A stretch of DNA of 64,000 nt. Origin: Antrodiella citrinella (taxonomy: Eukaryota > Basidiomycota > Agaricomycetes > Polyporales > Steccherinaceae). Shown here piece after piece: positions 36,499-48,184 of the stretch. Position 1 is the first letter of the stretch. Each line of letters begins with the position of its first letter. Below the pieces are notes generated by a model. It saw only the letters and a list, made by a program, of their open reading frames with translations, was not told where the DNA came from and did not search any database. The DNA is taken from positions 216,030 to 280,029 of the forward strand of contig SGPM01000005.1 of NCBI GenBank assembly GCA_004802725.1, written 5' to 3'. The translations under genes were made by a program, and so were the position numbers.

Positions 36499-37028
36499 GA
36501 TGTCCAGCTCTAGATTTTGAGATTTTGAGAAAGTGAAAGTTATCCCCGATTCCTTGCCATATCAGGATTGACAAGATCTTCAACCAAACACAAGCAAATA
36601 CCCCGACGGTTACCATTTCCAGTGACGCCGACGCCGTTCATGTCCGAGTTACTCTCAAAGACGCGAGCTTAAGCTTTAAGGGTCAAGCAAGGAGTCAACA
36701 ACATCAAAATTTTCACACTGCCAAAGTATTTGAGAGCGTGCACCGCATAAACACACTACGTTCTCGATTTTCAGCATTGATCATGATCCTACCCGATAAC
36801 CTGCTTGATAGCCTGCTCGAATCAATGCACAACAGCGCATTGTTTTTTTATATAAAAGACGTTCATTTTAATCATTTACAGAGCGCAAGATATCCGATTA
36901 CAGGGAGCCAGTATAAGTCGAACACATCCGGGGTCTCCAGAGCACAGTTCATCAGAAAAGCCGTTAGCCAGAGCCGCAGAGAAGGCCAAGAAGTTCAAGT
37001 AGCAGAGTAGCACAGAGCAGCAAGGTTG
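36499..37028. other. Intergenic, eIF3m 5' flank to DMC1 3' end
   Basis: 530 bases without a supported gene. It should hold the eIF3m promoter and DMC1 terminator. A T/A-rich stretch lies at 36843-36880. Confidence 0.4.
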
Positions 37029-38988
37029 TCAGACATCAGCCCAGCCTCCTTCATCGAGTTTATAGGATGCTTCGCTTTCAGGACGATCCGGACTATCCAC
37101 CAGCTTCGCCACACGTTCTTCAGCGCGACCTGTAGATTCTCGTCAGCATTCCCGACTCCCCTGGGATTGGCTCAAAAGCGAAGAAGGGTGTTCAGACCTT
37201 TCCGAAGGAACATGCGGGTCGCAGATGCGTGAGACAGAATATGCCCTCCGATGGGTTTGAGGGCGCCTCCTGCGACGAAAGTCATTGTAGCACCCGGATC
37301 GGCTGCGAGAAGAGCTGGTCAGCAAGCCAATGGTCCATGAATGCACAGGACGCATTCACATTGTACTTGATTGGTGAGAAGGATGGCCATCTAGTTGAGG
37401 GACGTGTATTCAGTAGCAGCACACAGATCAACATGCTTAACCCTACATTATACTCTTCCGAGAGTTTGCTTAATTTTGAGAGCATCTGCACAAAGTCAGC
37501 AACATGACGGCCGCAGGTCCAAGGACAGAAAAAGTCATACCTGAGCGAGCTGAGAGTAGTGTGATGTTCAGCGGCGCAAACAATTTGACAAAGCATAGAG
37601 ACTGACCTTCTGTTGCCTTTCACTAAGCTCCCCTCTTCCGGAATAATCTGTGCGAAAACATGCCATTATACTGTCTACGATCTGTAAGATCGTGAGTATG
37701 TGGTACCCCATTTCACGTTTCAACCGACACGCACTAGTAAACGGAAGTCTTTGTCTTCAGCGAAGCGCATGGAACACTCGTTGATAAGTTCCATCTGTCG
37801 GCGTGATAAATGCATTGAATTCGCTTAAGCCAGGTTCGTGTACCTGATGTTCGCTGTTGTATGCTCGAGCTGTAGGTTTCTGTGGTCAGAAGCTGGTTCC
37901 CAGTGCCGAGAACGAGTTCACTCACCATATAATATGTTCTCTAGCGCCATCTCTCCGTTGACTCCGAAACGATCTGCAATAGAACGGATACGGTCGGGGC
38001 GGAATGTACCCTCGGTATCAATATACGCGACCTGCGCAAGGACCGATGTTCAGGGAGTCATTGATTCATAAACAATGACGCATATAGTCACCTTGCCCGA
38101 CGCCCCTCCCATATCCGGTGGTAGTTGCGCGATGACACTCATTGTATGCGCAAGTTGAGTTTTTCCCGTGCGGAATTCGCCGTACACTGTTTGCCATTAG
38201 ACATGACGAACAATTGGAGTCAACACCAGACAAACCTTCCGTGATGGATTGAGAAATGATCCCGCCTTCCGCACAGTCTTAGCACAAGAACTTGATCAAG
38301 TTGAACGAACGTACCCCCGAGGATGGTGTCCACGGACTTGCTACCAGTGCTGATAAACAACACCTTCTTGCGTTTCTCTTGCACTTCAAGTCCAGTGGCA
38401 AACGAAGAACCCTAGGGACAAATCAGTGCACTGTGATATGTCGAGATGTCCAGCAGGACCGTACTAAGATCTTATGAGCTGCTTCCTGTCCGTAAAGTCA
38501 GAATACGAGATCAGAAGTCCCTGCACGACTCAACGTACCTTGATCTTCTCGACTTTAGCCTCGGACATTCCCTGGTTGGCAGTGAGATATATGCTATCGG
38601 CCGGCGGAGAAGACTATCATACCTTGATCTTCAGCATTTGTCTGCGTGTTGTCATGTTGACACCCGACACTGTGTTGATCGCTGCGGACTGATGAACTTT
38701 TAGTGACTTGAATCGTTGTGGACGCAGACGAACGCAACCTTCAGCTTCAAGATATCTTGCACATTGATCCCCTGTCCAAAATTTGAGAAAATATGAGGGT
38801 GTGACGTTCAGCGAGAAGTACATACGTGTTGCTGAAGCTCGTCAACGTTGTCGAAAAAAGGCGTCTGAGATCATTGCATAAGCTCAATAAATTGACAATG
38901 TCAGAAGGGGTGGGACCTCGTCAATTTCTTCCGGAACGGGACTATTAGCTCTAGAAGCTGCTGGTTGTACCGTACTTGCGCGAGCCAT
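37029..38988 (-). CDS. DMC1: Dmc1, meiosis-specific RecA-family recombinase
   Basis: Eighteen exons: complement(37029..37129, 37198..37302, 37360..37390, 37447..37485, 37541..37549, 37607..37681, 37735..37794, 37844..37869, 37926..38031, 38092..38186, 38236..38265, 38315..38411, 38465..38485, 38539..38571, 38623..38688, 38739..38771, 38826..38864, 38917..38988), 345 aa. Dmc1 forms filaments on single-stranded DNA and carries out strand exchange between homologues. The block [20 protein letters not shown] is Dmc1-type rather than Rad51. Walker A GEFRTGKT (about 133-140), Walker B LLIVDS, L2 loop [13 protein letters not shown] and the C-terminus [11 protein letters not shown] are intact. Every short exon restores conserved sequence, including a 9-nt exon coding LAQ. 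No long ORF survives across it, so automated callers may fragment it. Confidence 0.93.
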
Positions 38989-40440
38989 TGTATGAAACTT
39001 AGAAATGAGGACAGAGGGACAGAGTGGAATGAAGTTGTAGAAACATAGCTACAGTATGTTCAGGGCCGGCAATTACGCGTCATCTATCCACGTGACCGGC
39101 GCGACCAACTTGTCTATTGGACATTCCTCCCAATCCTTATACAGCATAACACCCTTCTCATCAAGGTCTCATGGATTCCACCTTCATATCAAGAGGAGCT
39201 CAACACAAGTCGAAGAAGACAGAGCAAAGGTGGCGTTTGGCAGAGGGGATGGTGCGGACTCTACGGACGTAATGAAATGTCCTGATATGGTCCCAGCATC
39301 CTAATCAGTGACCGCAAGTAATATTGAAGCAAGGATTGGAGATACGCAATTATAGTTTCGCGTGCGTCCAGACTCCACTGTAGGCACCCTGTCTCAAATT
39401 TCGACAACTTTCTCTGTGTTTTGACCCGATTGGTTTTCGTGTACGACACGACGCATCTGTTCTTTGTCTTTGATGTTTTCCCCGTAAAACACCAGTACTT
39501 ACCTCCATCCCCTGGGGGCCGCCATGACAGTGTCAAGTGTCCGATCGCATGTAGTACCCAAATATCAACAAATACGTGTACGAGTCTGTACGACGGTTTG
39601 CTTTTTCTGGCAGTAGCGACGACACGATGCACTTGGCCTTGACAGTGACACGCATCTGAGTACAAGCAATCATTTCTGAACCGACAATCCCCTCCTGCTG
39701 ACTCTGAAATGACAGGCAAGTTTGAGACAAGATGGCGTAATTGTTTGCCGAGCTCATTTGGACCTAGTTATTCGGACACGTTCGGCCTTGTGTATGCCGT
39801 GGACCGGAAATACTTGGGAAATACACAGCTCGAAGTTCGCTCAGGCTTGACTCTTGAGCTTGAGTATTATCATTACCGGATTCACTTGTGCCACACACTG
39901 CGGGCGGGCAGACGCTGCCGATGAATCACCTATACATAATGAAAAGTATGTCACTTGCAATTGCCCGACCATACGTGAGTCGGCTTTCGGTTTCATCGCC
40001 GTCGTGACTGCTAAGTAGTCCGATCGATCCAGAATGCGTCTCCAATTGTCCTCCCGAGTCCTGCATTGCCCTGTCATTGTCCTGCAGTCGTGAGTAGCTA
40101 CAAGGGGGGGGGTCGAGCGTGTTGGTATTGTGCAGACTCCGAGCAATTAGTGCGTTCAATTGTAAGGGGTTCAGGTTCTCCACTCATTCTCCTCAGCCAC
40201 CCACGCCCTGTTCGCCTAACGTCCTGTCTTCTTAAACCCAGGACAGCGAAGTTTTGCCGCTGAGAAAAAGAATCATGATGCCATGCGGTCTTCCTTGTCA
40301 TTCTTAACAAGTACCCTCGGATCGTCCCTGCAACTTATGCATCACGATTCTTACGCCAAACGGATATAAAGGTGCACTACGAAACGATGGGGAACCCGTA
40401 GAGGCCTTTCCCTCTGCTCATCTTCTGAACTTGGCTCACG
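38989..40440. promoter_or_regulatory. Long intergenic region, DMC1 5' flank to S53 copy B promoter
   Basis: 1452 bases between divergent genes. ORFs present show no motif, no matching splice partners and poor coding character. A TATA box (tataaa, 40365-40370) lies 71 bases before the S53 start at 40441. A run of eight G occurs near 40105. I see no tRNA or transposon end. Confidence 0.5.
40365..40370 (+). promoter_or_regulatory. TATA box of S53 copy B
   Basis: The sequence tataaa lies 71 bases before the start codon, a normal spacing for a strongly induced fungal gene. It is seen directly; function is inferred. Confidence 0.5.
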
Positions 40441-43015
40441 ATGAGGTCATTCGTATACGTTGCTCTCCTTCTTGTCAGCCTGACCAATGCGGCACCTGGG
40501 CCAGCCAAGCCATGTGTTCACAAGGTCAAGGAAGACATACCATCACCCATAGGATGGGTCAAGGGTGGACCAGCTCCTTCGGACGCCACAATCGAACTTC
40601 GTATCGCCCTTCCTCAGCCTAACTTCGCTGAGCTGGAGCGTCACCTTTACGAAGTCAGGTTCGTTTAATCTCGCTCTTTAGAGTGACACGACTCGCTCAC
40701 CGCGAGCATGCAGTGACCCCTTCCATGAACGTTATGGACAGCATTTGTCGCAAGCAGAGGTTGAGGCTCTCGTGACTCCTCATCCCGAGAGCATCCATAC
40801 AGTCAATGAATGGCTGGCATCGCATGGCCTGTACGAAGATGATTTAGCACGGTCTCCCGCCAAAGACTGGGTCAGAGTCAAGGTCCCTGTCAGCCTGGCA
40901 GAGGAGATGATGGATACGGTGCGTCCTTAGCCCGTCCTGTCGTCATTTCCATCACTGATAAGCAACATCACGGTCCAGAAATATTACGTATGGGTCAACG
41001 AAAAGGACGGAAACACTATCATCCGCACGACAAAATACAGTGTTCCCGAGAATGTTCATGGCCATGTGGACCTCATCCAGCCCACAACCTTGTTCTCTAC
41101 CCTCCGAGGCATGGACACCACCTTCCGAATCTCGGAGGCATCTCCTGAGGCGGGAGCTAGCCTCGCGACAGCTCCGCCCATCAATATTCCGTCTGCTTCT
41201 GGCGGGAAGGTCGATGCTAGCTGCAATTCCACGATTACCATAACCTGTATCCAGCAATTGTACAACGCTGTCGGATTCAAGCCTTCGGGAAAGAACGGCA
41301 ACCATATCGGCATCACTGGCTACCTGGAACAGTTCGCCAATTTTGAAGACTTGCAGTCATTCTTCGCCGACCAGCGCCCGGATGCTCTGAATTCGACCTT
41401 CGAGGTCATCCCGATCAATGGTACGGATCCTTACAAGATGACTGTGGCACTTGTCATTGAACATTATCTCCAGGTGGCCTTAACAATCAGACTCTCGACG
41501 AGGCGGGTGCAGAGGCTAATCTTGGTATGAATATGGATTGTCTCATGTCATTGTTCCCCCTTTTGTGTACACTCACCCACGACGGTTCCCAGACACGCAA
41601 TTCGCCTTTGGGTTGACTTTCCCTATTCCGCGAACATTCTACACCACGGGGGGATCACCTCCGTTCATCCCCGACGCGGGGACGCCCACCAATTCCAATG
41701 AGCCCTACACCGATGTAAGCTATACCCTCCGTCTAATATTATATGTATCTGACTTGGTGACACAATCTAGTGGTTAGACTTCATCTTGAACCACCCCAAC
41801 CCTCCTCAAACAATTAGGTAAAGCATCATCGAATGTATTGATAGAGGTGTCGAAACTGACTAGCGTCGGTACGCAGTACGAGTTACGCTGATGACGAACA
41901 GACTGGTACGTACTGGCCCAATATTTCACCCTTGTGAGCTCATACATTGTCGAATCGCAGTGCCCGTCAGCTTCGCCGAGCGTGTTTGCAATGGCTTCGC
42001 TCAACTCGGTGCGTAAACGCTGGATGAGCGTGGCGTTCGGCACTTTCTCTGATATGAGCTCGAGTCTAGGTGCCCGAGGTGTCTCGTTGACTTTCAGCTC
42101 TGGAGACGGTGGTGTTGGCGACGGTGACCCGAACCCAGCCACCCAGCAATGTTTCAGCAACGATGGAAGGAACGTTACTCGCTTCATTCCATTGTTCCCT
42201 CCTGCATGCCCATTGTGAGTTAGTCTCGTCTGTTGCCTACTGTGATGCTAAGGGACGGCACAGCGTGACTGCCGTCGGTGGTACAATCCATGTCCCCGAG
42301 ACAGCGGTTGACTTCTCTGGTGGCGGATTCAGCAACGTCGTAAGTGTCCTCGGCATTGGCAAAGAGTTGATTGTGATAAACAATCGTTTAATCCAGTTCA
42401 CTCGGCCATCCTACCAAAACGCGGCTGTGACCAAATTCTTGGACAAACTTCCGAAGGGAACCTATGCAGGTCTCTTCAATCCGTGCGTGAACCTTCTACG
42501 TATATCACGAATTTCCACTAAGTCTTTTTGCTCAATAGTGCGGGTCGAGTACGTTAAAATGTGCATATATGGACTTTACTCGTCAACTAATACTATCTCG
42601 TGTACAGGCTATTCCTGACGTCGCTGCTCAAGCCGACTTGTTCAAGATCTTCCTCTCCGGAATACCTATATCCATCGGTGGAACCTCTGCAGCAGCACCC
42701 ACCTTCGCGTCGATCATCTCCCTCTTAAACGACGCTCGCCTCTCTGCGGGTAAACCGTCGCTCGGATTCCTGAACCCACTGCTCTACGCGCTCCAGGCGA
42801 CGTCGCCGAAGGCTTTCAACGACATCACCGTGGGCAACAACCCCGGATGTGGCACCCCTGGATTCAATGTACGTCGTTCTTTTGGCTGTGACCGAGAGTT
42901 GGGTCAGCTCATGTACGATTTGCAGGCTACGGAAGGTTGGGACGCTATCACTGGCCTCGGGACACCTAACTTTGGTGTTTTGAAGGAGCTTGTCTTGAAG
43001 AACTTCGAGTTGTAA
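40441..43015 (+). CDS. Secreted S53 peptidase (sedolisin), copy B
   Basis: Exons 40441..40658, 40714..40918, 40979..41420, 41474..41524, 41593..41714, 41771..41817, 41877..41905, 41961..42008, 42070..42214, 42264..42339, 42397..42482, 42539..42548, 42608..42868 and 42926..43015, 609 aa. It has a clean signal peptide (about residues 1-18), then the activation pro-domain ([36 protein letters not shown]). Catalytic residues are all present: Glu/Asp in AEANLDTQF, Asp in [10 protein letters not shown], Ser in [13 protein letters not shown]. The C-terminal Ca2+-site region ([28 protein letters not shown]) is intact. It is probably a secreted tripeptidyl-peptidase or endopeptidase active at acid pH. 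A TATA box stands upstream. The exon plan, including a 10-nt exon, is shared with copy A. Confidence 0.93.
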
Positions 43016-43220
43016 GGGTGAGGGATTTTGCCATGGAATACTTATTTGATAACGTTGAATACGTATCAATGTATCGCGACGAACAATGAGAATGAATGTG
43101 ATGCGAGTTGTATATTGTTACTGCAAAACATGAGTCGGGATGCTATTACAAAGTGGTAGTAAGTGGTAGTACAAGATGTGAAAGTGACATGGAGCCTGAT
43201 GCAAAGAAAGAACGATATGA

Positions 43221-44379
43221 TCATTTACGCATGCGTTTCTTGAACCGTTCCATGACCATCTCGTCAGTGGCCATTTGGACGCGGTCGTGTCTTCTGTGCT
43301 CAGCTGGCTCTTCCGGCGGAAAACCCATCGCCTCCAGCTTTGCGTCACGCAGGATATCTGCATCGGACTTGGCTTTGAGGTTGGGTTGGTAGACTGGAAT
43401 GAAATTCGTCAGTGAGTGTAGCAAAACTGGAGAAAAGTCACACATACATCGCGAAGCAGTAAGGTGTTCTTCGCCATTACTCTTCTTCTTCTGTTTGCGT
43501 TCTTCTGCAACAGCTCGCTTTGCTTTCTCCGTCTCCTCTATATTCTTCAGTCGAGCGCTATGCCAACCCCAGTAAGTCGTGACGAACAACAAATAGTCAA
43601 GTGAGACATACTCCATGCCAAGGTCCACCTCCGGTATTGCCGTCAACATGGCCAAGCTGTTCGTTACGTTCCCTTCCTCATCTTTCTTATCATTCGCAGC
43701 TTTCGCCTTCCCGGCATTGCGGAAGAGCTCAGCGTATGGGTCTAGAGGACCTTCATCCTTCTGTTCCTCTTCCTTCGTCCCTCGTCGGAGCTTCATATTC
43801 TCCTCTATATACGCCATCCTAACGACGAGCTACTGTCAGCAGAAGTGAGGGGCGGAAAGAGTGCATTTGGGAGACCCACATGTGTTTGTCAACGTCTAGC
43901 GTATTCGTCTGCTGGGTGAAGTTGCTCGTCCGTACGCTCCTACGAGCCTTCAACTCCGCCTCCTTAGCTTCATCCTCACTAACAATCAGAATACAGTGTT
44001 AGTTCAGAAAGACGAATATGATAGGAAGAAGGTCGGTCTTACTCCTCGTCAGGTTCTGCACCCTTCTGCAGACCACCCTGGTCTACATCCTCATCCCTCG
44101 GTCGTTTTTTCTTCTTCTTCTCGTCCCCCTTCGTCAACCGTGTAGCATCAATGCCTAGACGTGCGCGACGAAGCTTACGGAGCTCAATGAGCTCGGATAA
44201 ACTGTCAAACGAACAAGTGTCAGTGTGACTTTCGAACACGACAATAGCCCGGGGGAATTGGGGACGTACTCTAGCTTCGCATCCTCCTCTTGTGACTCCC
44301 CGTTGACTGGGGGTTCGTCGTCATGCTCAATAGACCGGTGGCGTTGGTTTGGTGGTGGTCGGTTTCGTTTCTTAATCAT
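43221..44379 (-). CDS. HCA59/C9orf78/Tls1-like spliceosome-associated protein
   Basis: Exons complement(43221..43393, 43448..43557, 43612..43818, 43880..43978, 44043..44201, 44270..44379), 285 aa. The N-terminus (MIKKRNRPPP) and the blocks LSELIELRKLRRARLGIDAT, RTSNFTQQTNTLDVDKHMMA, YIEENMKLRRGTKEE and RFYQPNLKAKSDADILRDAK, with the basic end MERFKKRMRK, match the hepatocellular-carcinoma-associated antigen 59 family. Human C9orf78 is found in spliceosomes, and fission yeast Tls1 affects splicing of telomere and heterochromatin factors. The protein is mostly charged and helical with no enzyme domain. It faces S53 copy B tail to tail, with about 205 bases between stops. Confidence 0.85.
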
Positions 44380-44617
44380 GTTCGCGCACAAGCTTCAATA
44401 ATTAGCTTACGTAACAATATGCAGCCCATATAAAGCCATGCAGGAAAGTCCAGGCAAACGCAAATATTCATAGCAATTCTGATAGTACAAGACATGAGAG
44501 TAGTACAAAGAGAAAAGTACACCTCATAAAGCAAGTCCATACCACCGGTACTTCTATACAACGACAGCGGTGGGTGTATGTCTGTAGGTGATTCCAACAA
44601 ACCGCCTTCCTTGAGAT

Positions 44618-46250
44618 CTATGAGTGTTCGGCAGGAGGCGAAACAGATCTTGGTGTCAAAAGCTGGTGAGACTCTTCTCCTATATCCCAATCAACGCCGA
44701 CACCACCACCAGTAGTCAAACTGAGAGACGTCTCAGGTACGGAACGTTCACGACCGCTGACTTCGATCATGGTAGCAGAACCCTCGGATGCTGCGGTGAC
44801 CGATGGCGCCGCAGTGCCAATAGGTGCCATACTCGGAGATGCATAGCGAGAAAGCAGGGACTCCGGAGCCCGGAGACCACCGCGACGCAGTCGAGGAGCA
44901 AGGTGTCGCCTTTCAGATGGCAACGGTACGTCACCAATGCTGTGCCTACGTGGCTCACTCGATGAGGTATGAATCGGCCCAGGGATGCCTCTCCCCGCCG
45001 TCAGAGAGTACCACAGCTCGGATGAGCTTTGCAGGCTGCCAGCTGTGGAAGATGAAGCCGTAGTAGCGGCTTCCTGAGGTGGGGGAAGAGGAGTGGAAGT
45101 GGAGGTAGAAGAGGACGGGGTCGTGATGGGGCTCGGCGGTCTAGGCTGAGGGCCCCATATGTCTGCGGCGGCGGGATATCGGCGTCGCGCAGACGTCCAC
45201 GCAGACAGTGGGAAGAAACGCCTTGCATGCGGATGAGGGTTTGCAGTCGAATACGATGTCGTGGTGTCTTCGGGTCTAATGCGAGGTGCACTGGAGAAAT
45301 CCCATGTCCCATCTGCGGGATCGTCGTGTCTCGAGCCTTCCTCTTCTCCCATAGAGCCTTGGCGAGTAGCTAGCCGACGACGTAAAGTGAAATCGCTGAA
45401 AGCATCTGTCCGAGAGCGAGTGGAACGCCGCAGTGAGTTCGTGCGATGAAGTGACGTAGATCCGGAGGGTGGATTCCCCCAGAAACTGTTACGGAATCCG
45501 CTCAGTGGCGGAGACTGAGCACCAGGGCTAATGGGTTGCTCATTTTCGACTGGATCCGGAGAGTATGACGGAAAGTCCGTAACGAGGCGTGATACCAATC
45601 CCTCTTGTTCCGAGTGCCTCAACTCGGTATCACTTGGGAAGGACGGCGCTGCATATGCGTCGTACAAATCGGTATTGATACGAACGCCCTCGGGAGCGGA
45701 ACTTCCGTGCTGCCAAGAGTCTTCTTCATCATCCGAAGGAAGGGTCGGTGGTGCGTAATCGAAGAAGTTGAACCTCCTCCTTTGACGACTCTGGTAAATA
45801 CGCGAGGATGCTTGCAGACTCAACGCCTTTGCTGTTCTCTCAGCGATGAACTGACGGCGGTCATCAGGGTTTGGCCGCGTTCGACGTTCAGCCATTTCCT
45901 GTCGTCACAGCGATATTAGTACACGCAGTTGTCGAGGAGAAATGTGACGCACTTTGACTAGGACATCGATCAATGCCGACGTGAAAGCATCTCCCTCATC
46001 CAACTCTTCAACGAAAGCCTCATACGTGATAGTTGGCTCTCCTTTCTCCAACTTGGCCCTTTTGACCGAACCAGCACTATGTATACCAGTCAAGATGAGT
46101 AGGTAGACATATTAAAAGGTGCTGTGTAAACATACACTAAGGTTTTGAGCTTATTGCGCAGCACATCGTCATGATAGTCCAGTGTCCTACATAATAGTCT
46201 AATGAGCTGCGAAACAAGATGGCGACTGCTGATACTTACCATCTACCCAT
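44618..46250 (-). CDS. Uncharacterised Ser/Arg/Pro-rich protein
   Basis: Exons complement(44618..45898, 45953..46076, 46136..46186, 46240..46250), 488 aa. The first exon would carry only 11 coding bases (MGRW, with the Trp split). The N-terminal about 130 residues look ordered and coding: TLDYHDDVLRNKLKTLVAGS, then ITYEAFVEELDEGDAFTSAL, then RRQFIAERTAKALSLQASSR, then QRRRFNFFDYAPPTLP. The remainder is low complexity (Ser, Pro, Thr, Arg) with many possible phosphorylation sites. I do not recognise the family and assign no function. The four-exon model is supported by phase agreement at every border. It is divergent from the TFIIB gene. Confidence 0.65.
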
Positions 46251-46760
46251 TTTGAAGATCAATCAATGACCTACTGTAGAAAGGTCGCAAACGATTCGCA
46301 ATGGGATATGGCGGGCCTTTGATAACGGCCACCAACCTTTATCCTGAAGTGAAGTGTTGAATGTGGACCGGAGAAGGGAGAAGATGGGATAGCAAGCGCC
46401 ACAAATACAAAGAACCCCCTTGCTTTACACAGCCGAGCGTGCCGGCGCTCCGACGGTGCCAATATTTAAGTTAACATTTGATATGGCCACCGAAATCGCT
46501 TATTGGTAATCCAAGACCCACTGTTCATTCTCACGCTTCTTCGTCACCCACCACGTCCTCGAGCAGCTTTGTCGCTCCTCGACGCACTGGTCTAGACCGT
46601 TCTCGTTTACGATTGTCGTATTTGGTAGGTCATTCGTGTTCTGACAATGAAGTTGATCGCTATAGCCGCAGAGACATCCAGGTTTTCAGTCACTTGGCCA
46701 GCCCAGTGTCCATTCATTCCCTTGCACCGACCCCCGTCGTCCAGTCCCTAGTTTTCAGCC
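46251..46760. promoter_or_regulatory. Divergent promoter region, uncharacterised gene / TFIIB
   Basis: 510 bases between divergent starts. Open frames in it are not supported. Presumed promoters for both genes; no defined element recognised. Confidence 0.4.
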
Positions 46761-47873
46761 ATGGCATACTCGCAGCCCTTTCCTCTCGCGCAACCACCGC
46801 AAAAAACCCAGCTGCCAACTTTTGGCCCGGATCTCGCTGTTCGGCTCATTTGCCCAGACTGCAGAGACCCCAATCCAAACATCATCGAGGAATTCAGCAG
46901 CGGTGACCTCGTCTGTGGCACCTGCGGACTAGTACTGGGCGATAGGGTCGTGGACACCCGGAGCGAATGGCGGGTAAGTGTTCTTGTGTGGTATCAGCGT
47001 ACGTGTGTTTTCTCCTACGTGTCCTCTCACTAGACATTCGCCAACGACGAGGGAGACGACCCCTCTCGTGTCGGTGCCGCATCCGATCCTTTGATGGACG
47101 GTATCGAACAGTTGGATACCGTCATCTCGTTCCGAGACGGAGGTTCGGGCATAGCGCGCGAGTTGCAGAGAGCTGCCTCCCGCGGGTCCGCCTCGCGTTC
47201 TGAACGTAATCTCCTCCAGGCTTTCCGCGACATCTCGTCGTGGTGCGATCAGTTTTCACTTCCCAAAACTATCTCCGACATCGCGAAACAGCTCTACAAG
47301 CGGTCGGACGAGGAGAAACTGCTGCGCGGCAAACCGCTGGACGCTGTCATTGCAGCATGCATCTTCATTGCTTGCAGACAGGCACATGTACCCCGCACAT
47401 TCCGGGAAATTTGCAACCTCACACATGTCAGCAAGAAAGTGCTAGGACAGTGCTACAAAGCATTGGAGCAGGCATTCAATTTGACACCAGGTGCTTCCGC
47501 CGATCGCAACACTACCACGCCTGGAGTCACGGGTCCGGAAGACCTGCTCGTCCGTTATTGCAACCATTTGGACCTGCCTCCGAATGTTCAGCCCATCTGC
47601 TCCGACATCATCGTCAAGGCGCGCGAACTCGGTATCGCAGACGGTCGCTCCCCGGTCTCCATCGCTGGCGGTGCTATTTATTTCACGTGCCATCTTCTTG
47701 GCAAGGTGAAGAGCGCGCGAGAGATCAGTACTGTGGCAGGTGTGAGCGAGGGGACGATCAAGTTGGTGTACAGGCTGTACTTCAACGTGAAGGAGAAGCT
47801 GGTGAAGGATGAGTGGATCAAGGATGGCAAGGCGAAGTTGGACAGGCTGCCTTTGGACACCACCTCCAAGTGA
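46761..47873 (+). CDS. SUA7: General transcription factor TFIIB
   Basis: Exons 46761..46973 and 47034..47873, 350 aa. TFIIB bridges TBP on promoter DNA and RNA polymerase II and helps set the start site. The zinc ribbon uses Cys31, Cys34, Cys52 and Cys55 (CPDC and CGTC). The B-reader region follows across the single intron (SEWRTFANDEGDDPSRVG). Two cyclin folds are present: first PKTISDIAKQLYKRSDEEKL, RGKPLDAVIAACIFIACRQA and TFREICNLTHVSKKVLGQCY; second DIIVKARELGIADGRSPVSI and AREISTVAGVSEGTIKLVYR. Length is that of yeast Sua7. Intact. Confidence 0.97.
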
Positions 47874-48184
47874 TGGATCTCTGGAGCGGACGCATTGTAA
47901 CATATCTTCCTGGTTATACTTATTATATGCACTTTTGTCATGTGTAATCTTTACATGAATTCCCAATGAATGGCGTTGTATGTGTTCATCTGGTATTCAA
48001 TTGTGCCTATTCCGATAAGTTATCAACGATTGGTGTGCCCTGGACGTGTGGTTGTTATCGCCGGCCCCGGAGTCAACTGAGGTTGACTCTGCATGGCTAT
48101 AAATTCACCTTCATTCAGACCCAGTACGCCCAACCTCGCCTAAACCTTGGCCCCATTTGCAGAGTCGACAATCGGACTCACAAA
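47874..48184. promoter_or_regulatory. Promoter region of the M28 peptidase gene
   Basis: 311 bases. A perfect inverted repeat AGTCAAC-N4-GTTGACT at 48071-48088 is followed by a TATA box (tataaa, 48098-48103) and then the ATG at 48185. This is a compact, promoter-like arrangement; the binding factor is unknown. Confidence 0.5.

Noticed and set aside
39261..39719. 152-codon minus-strand ORF upstream of DMC1
   Set aside because: No recognisable motif, odd composition, no plausible splice partners and a position in a long divergent promoter region; likely chance.
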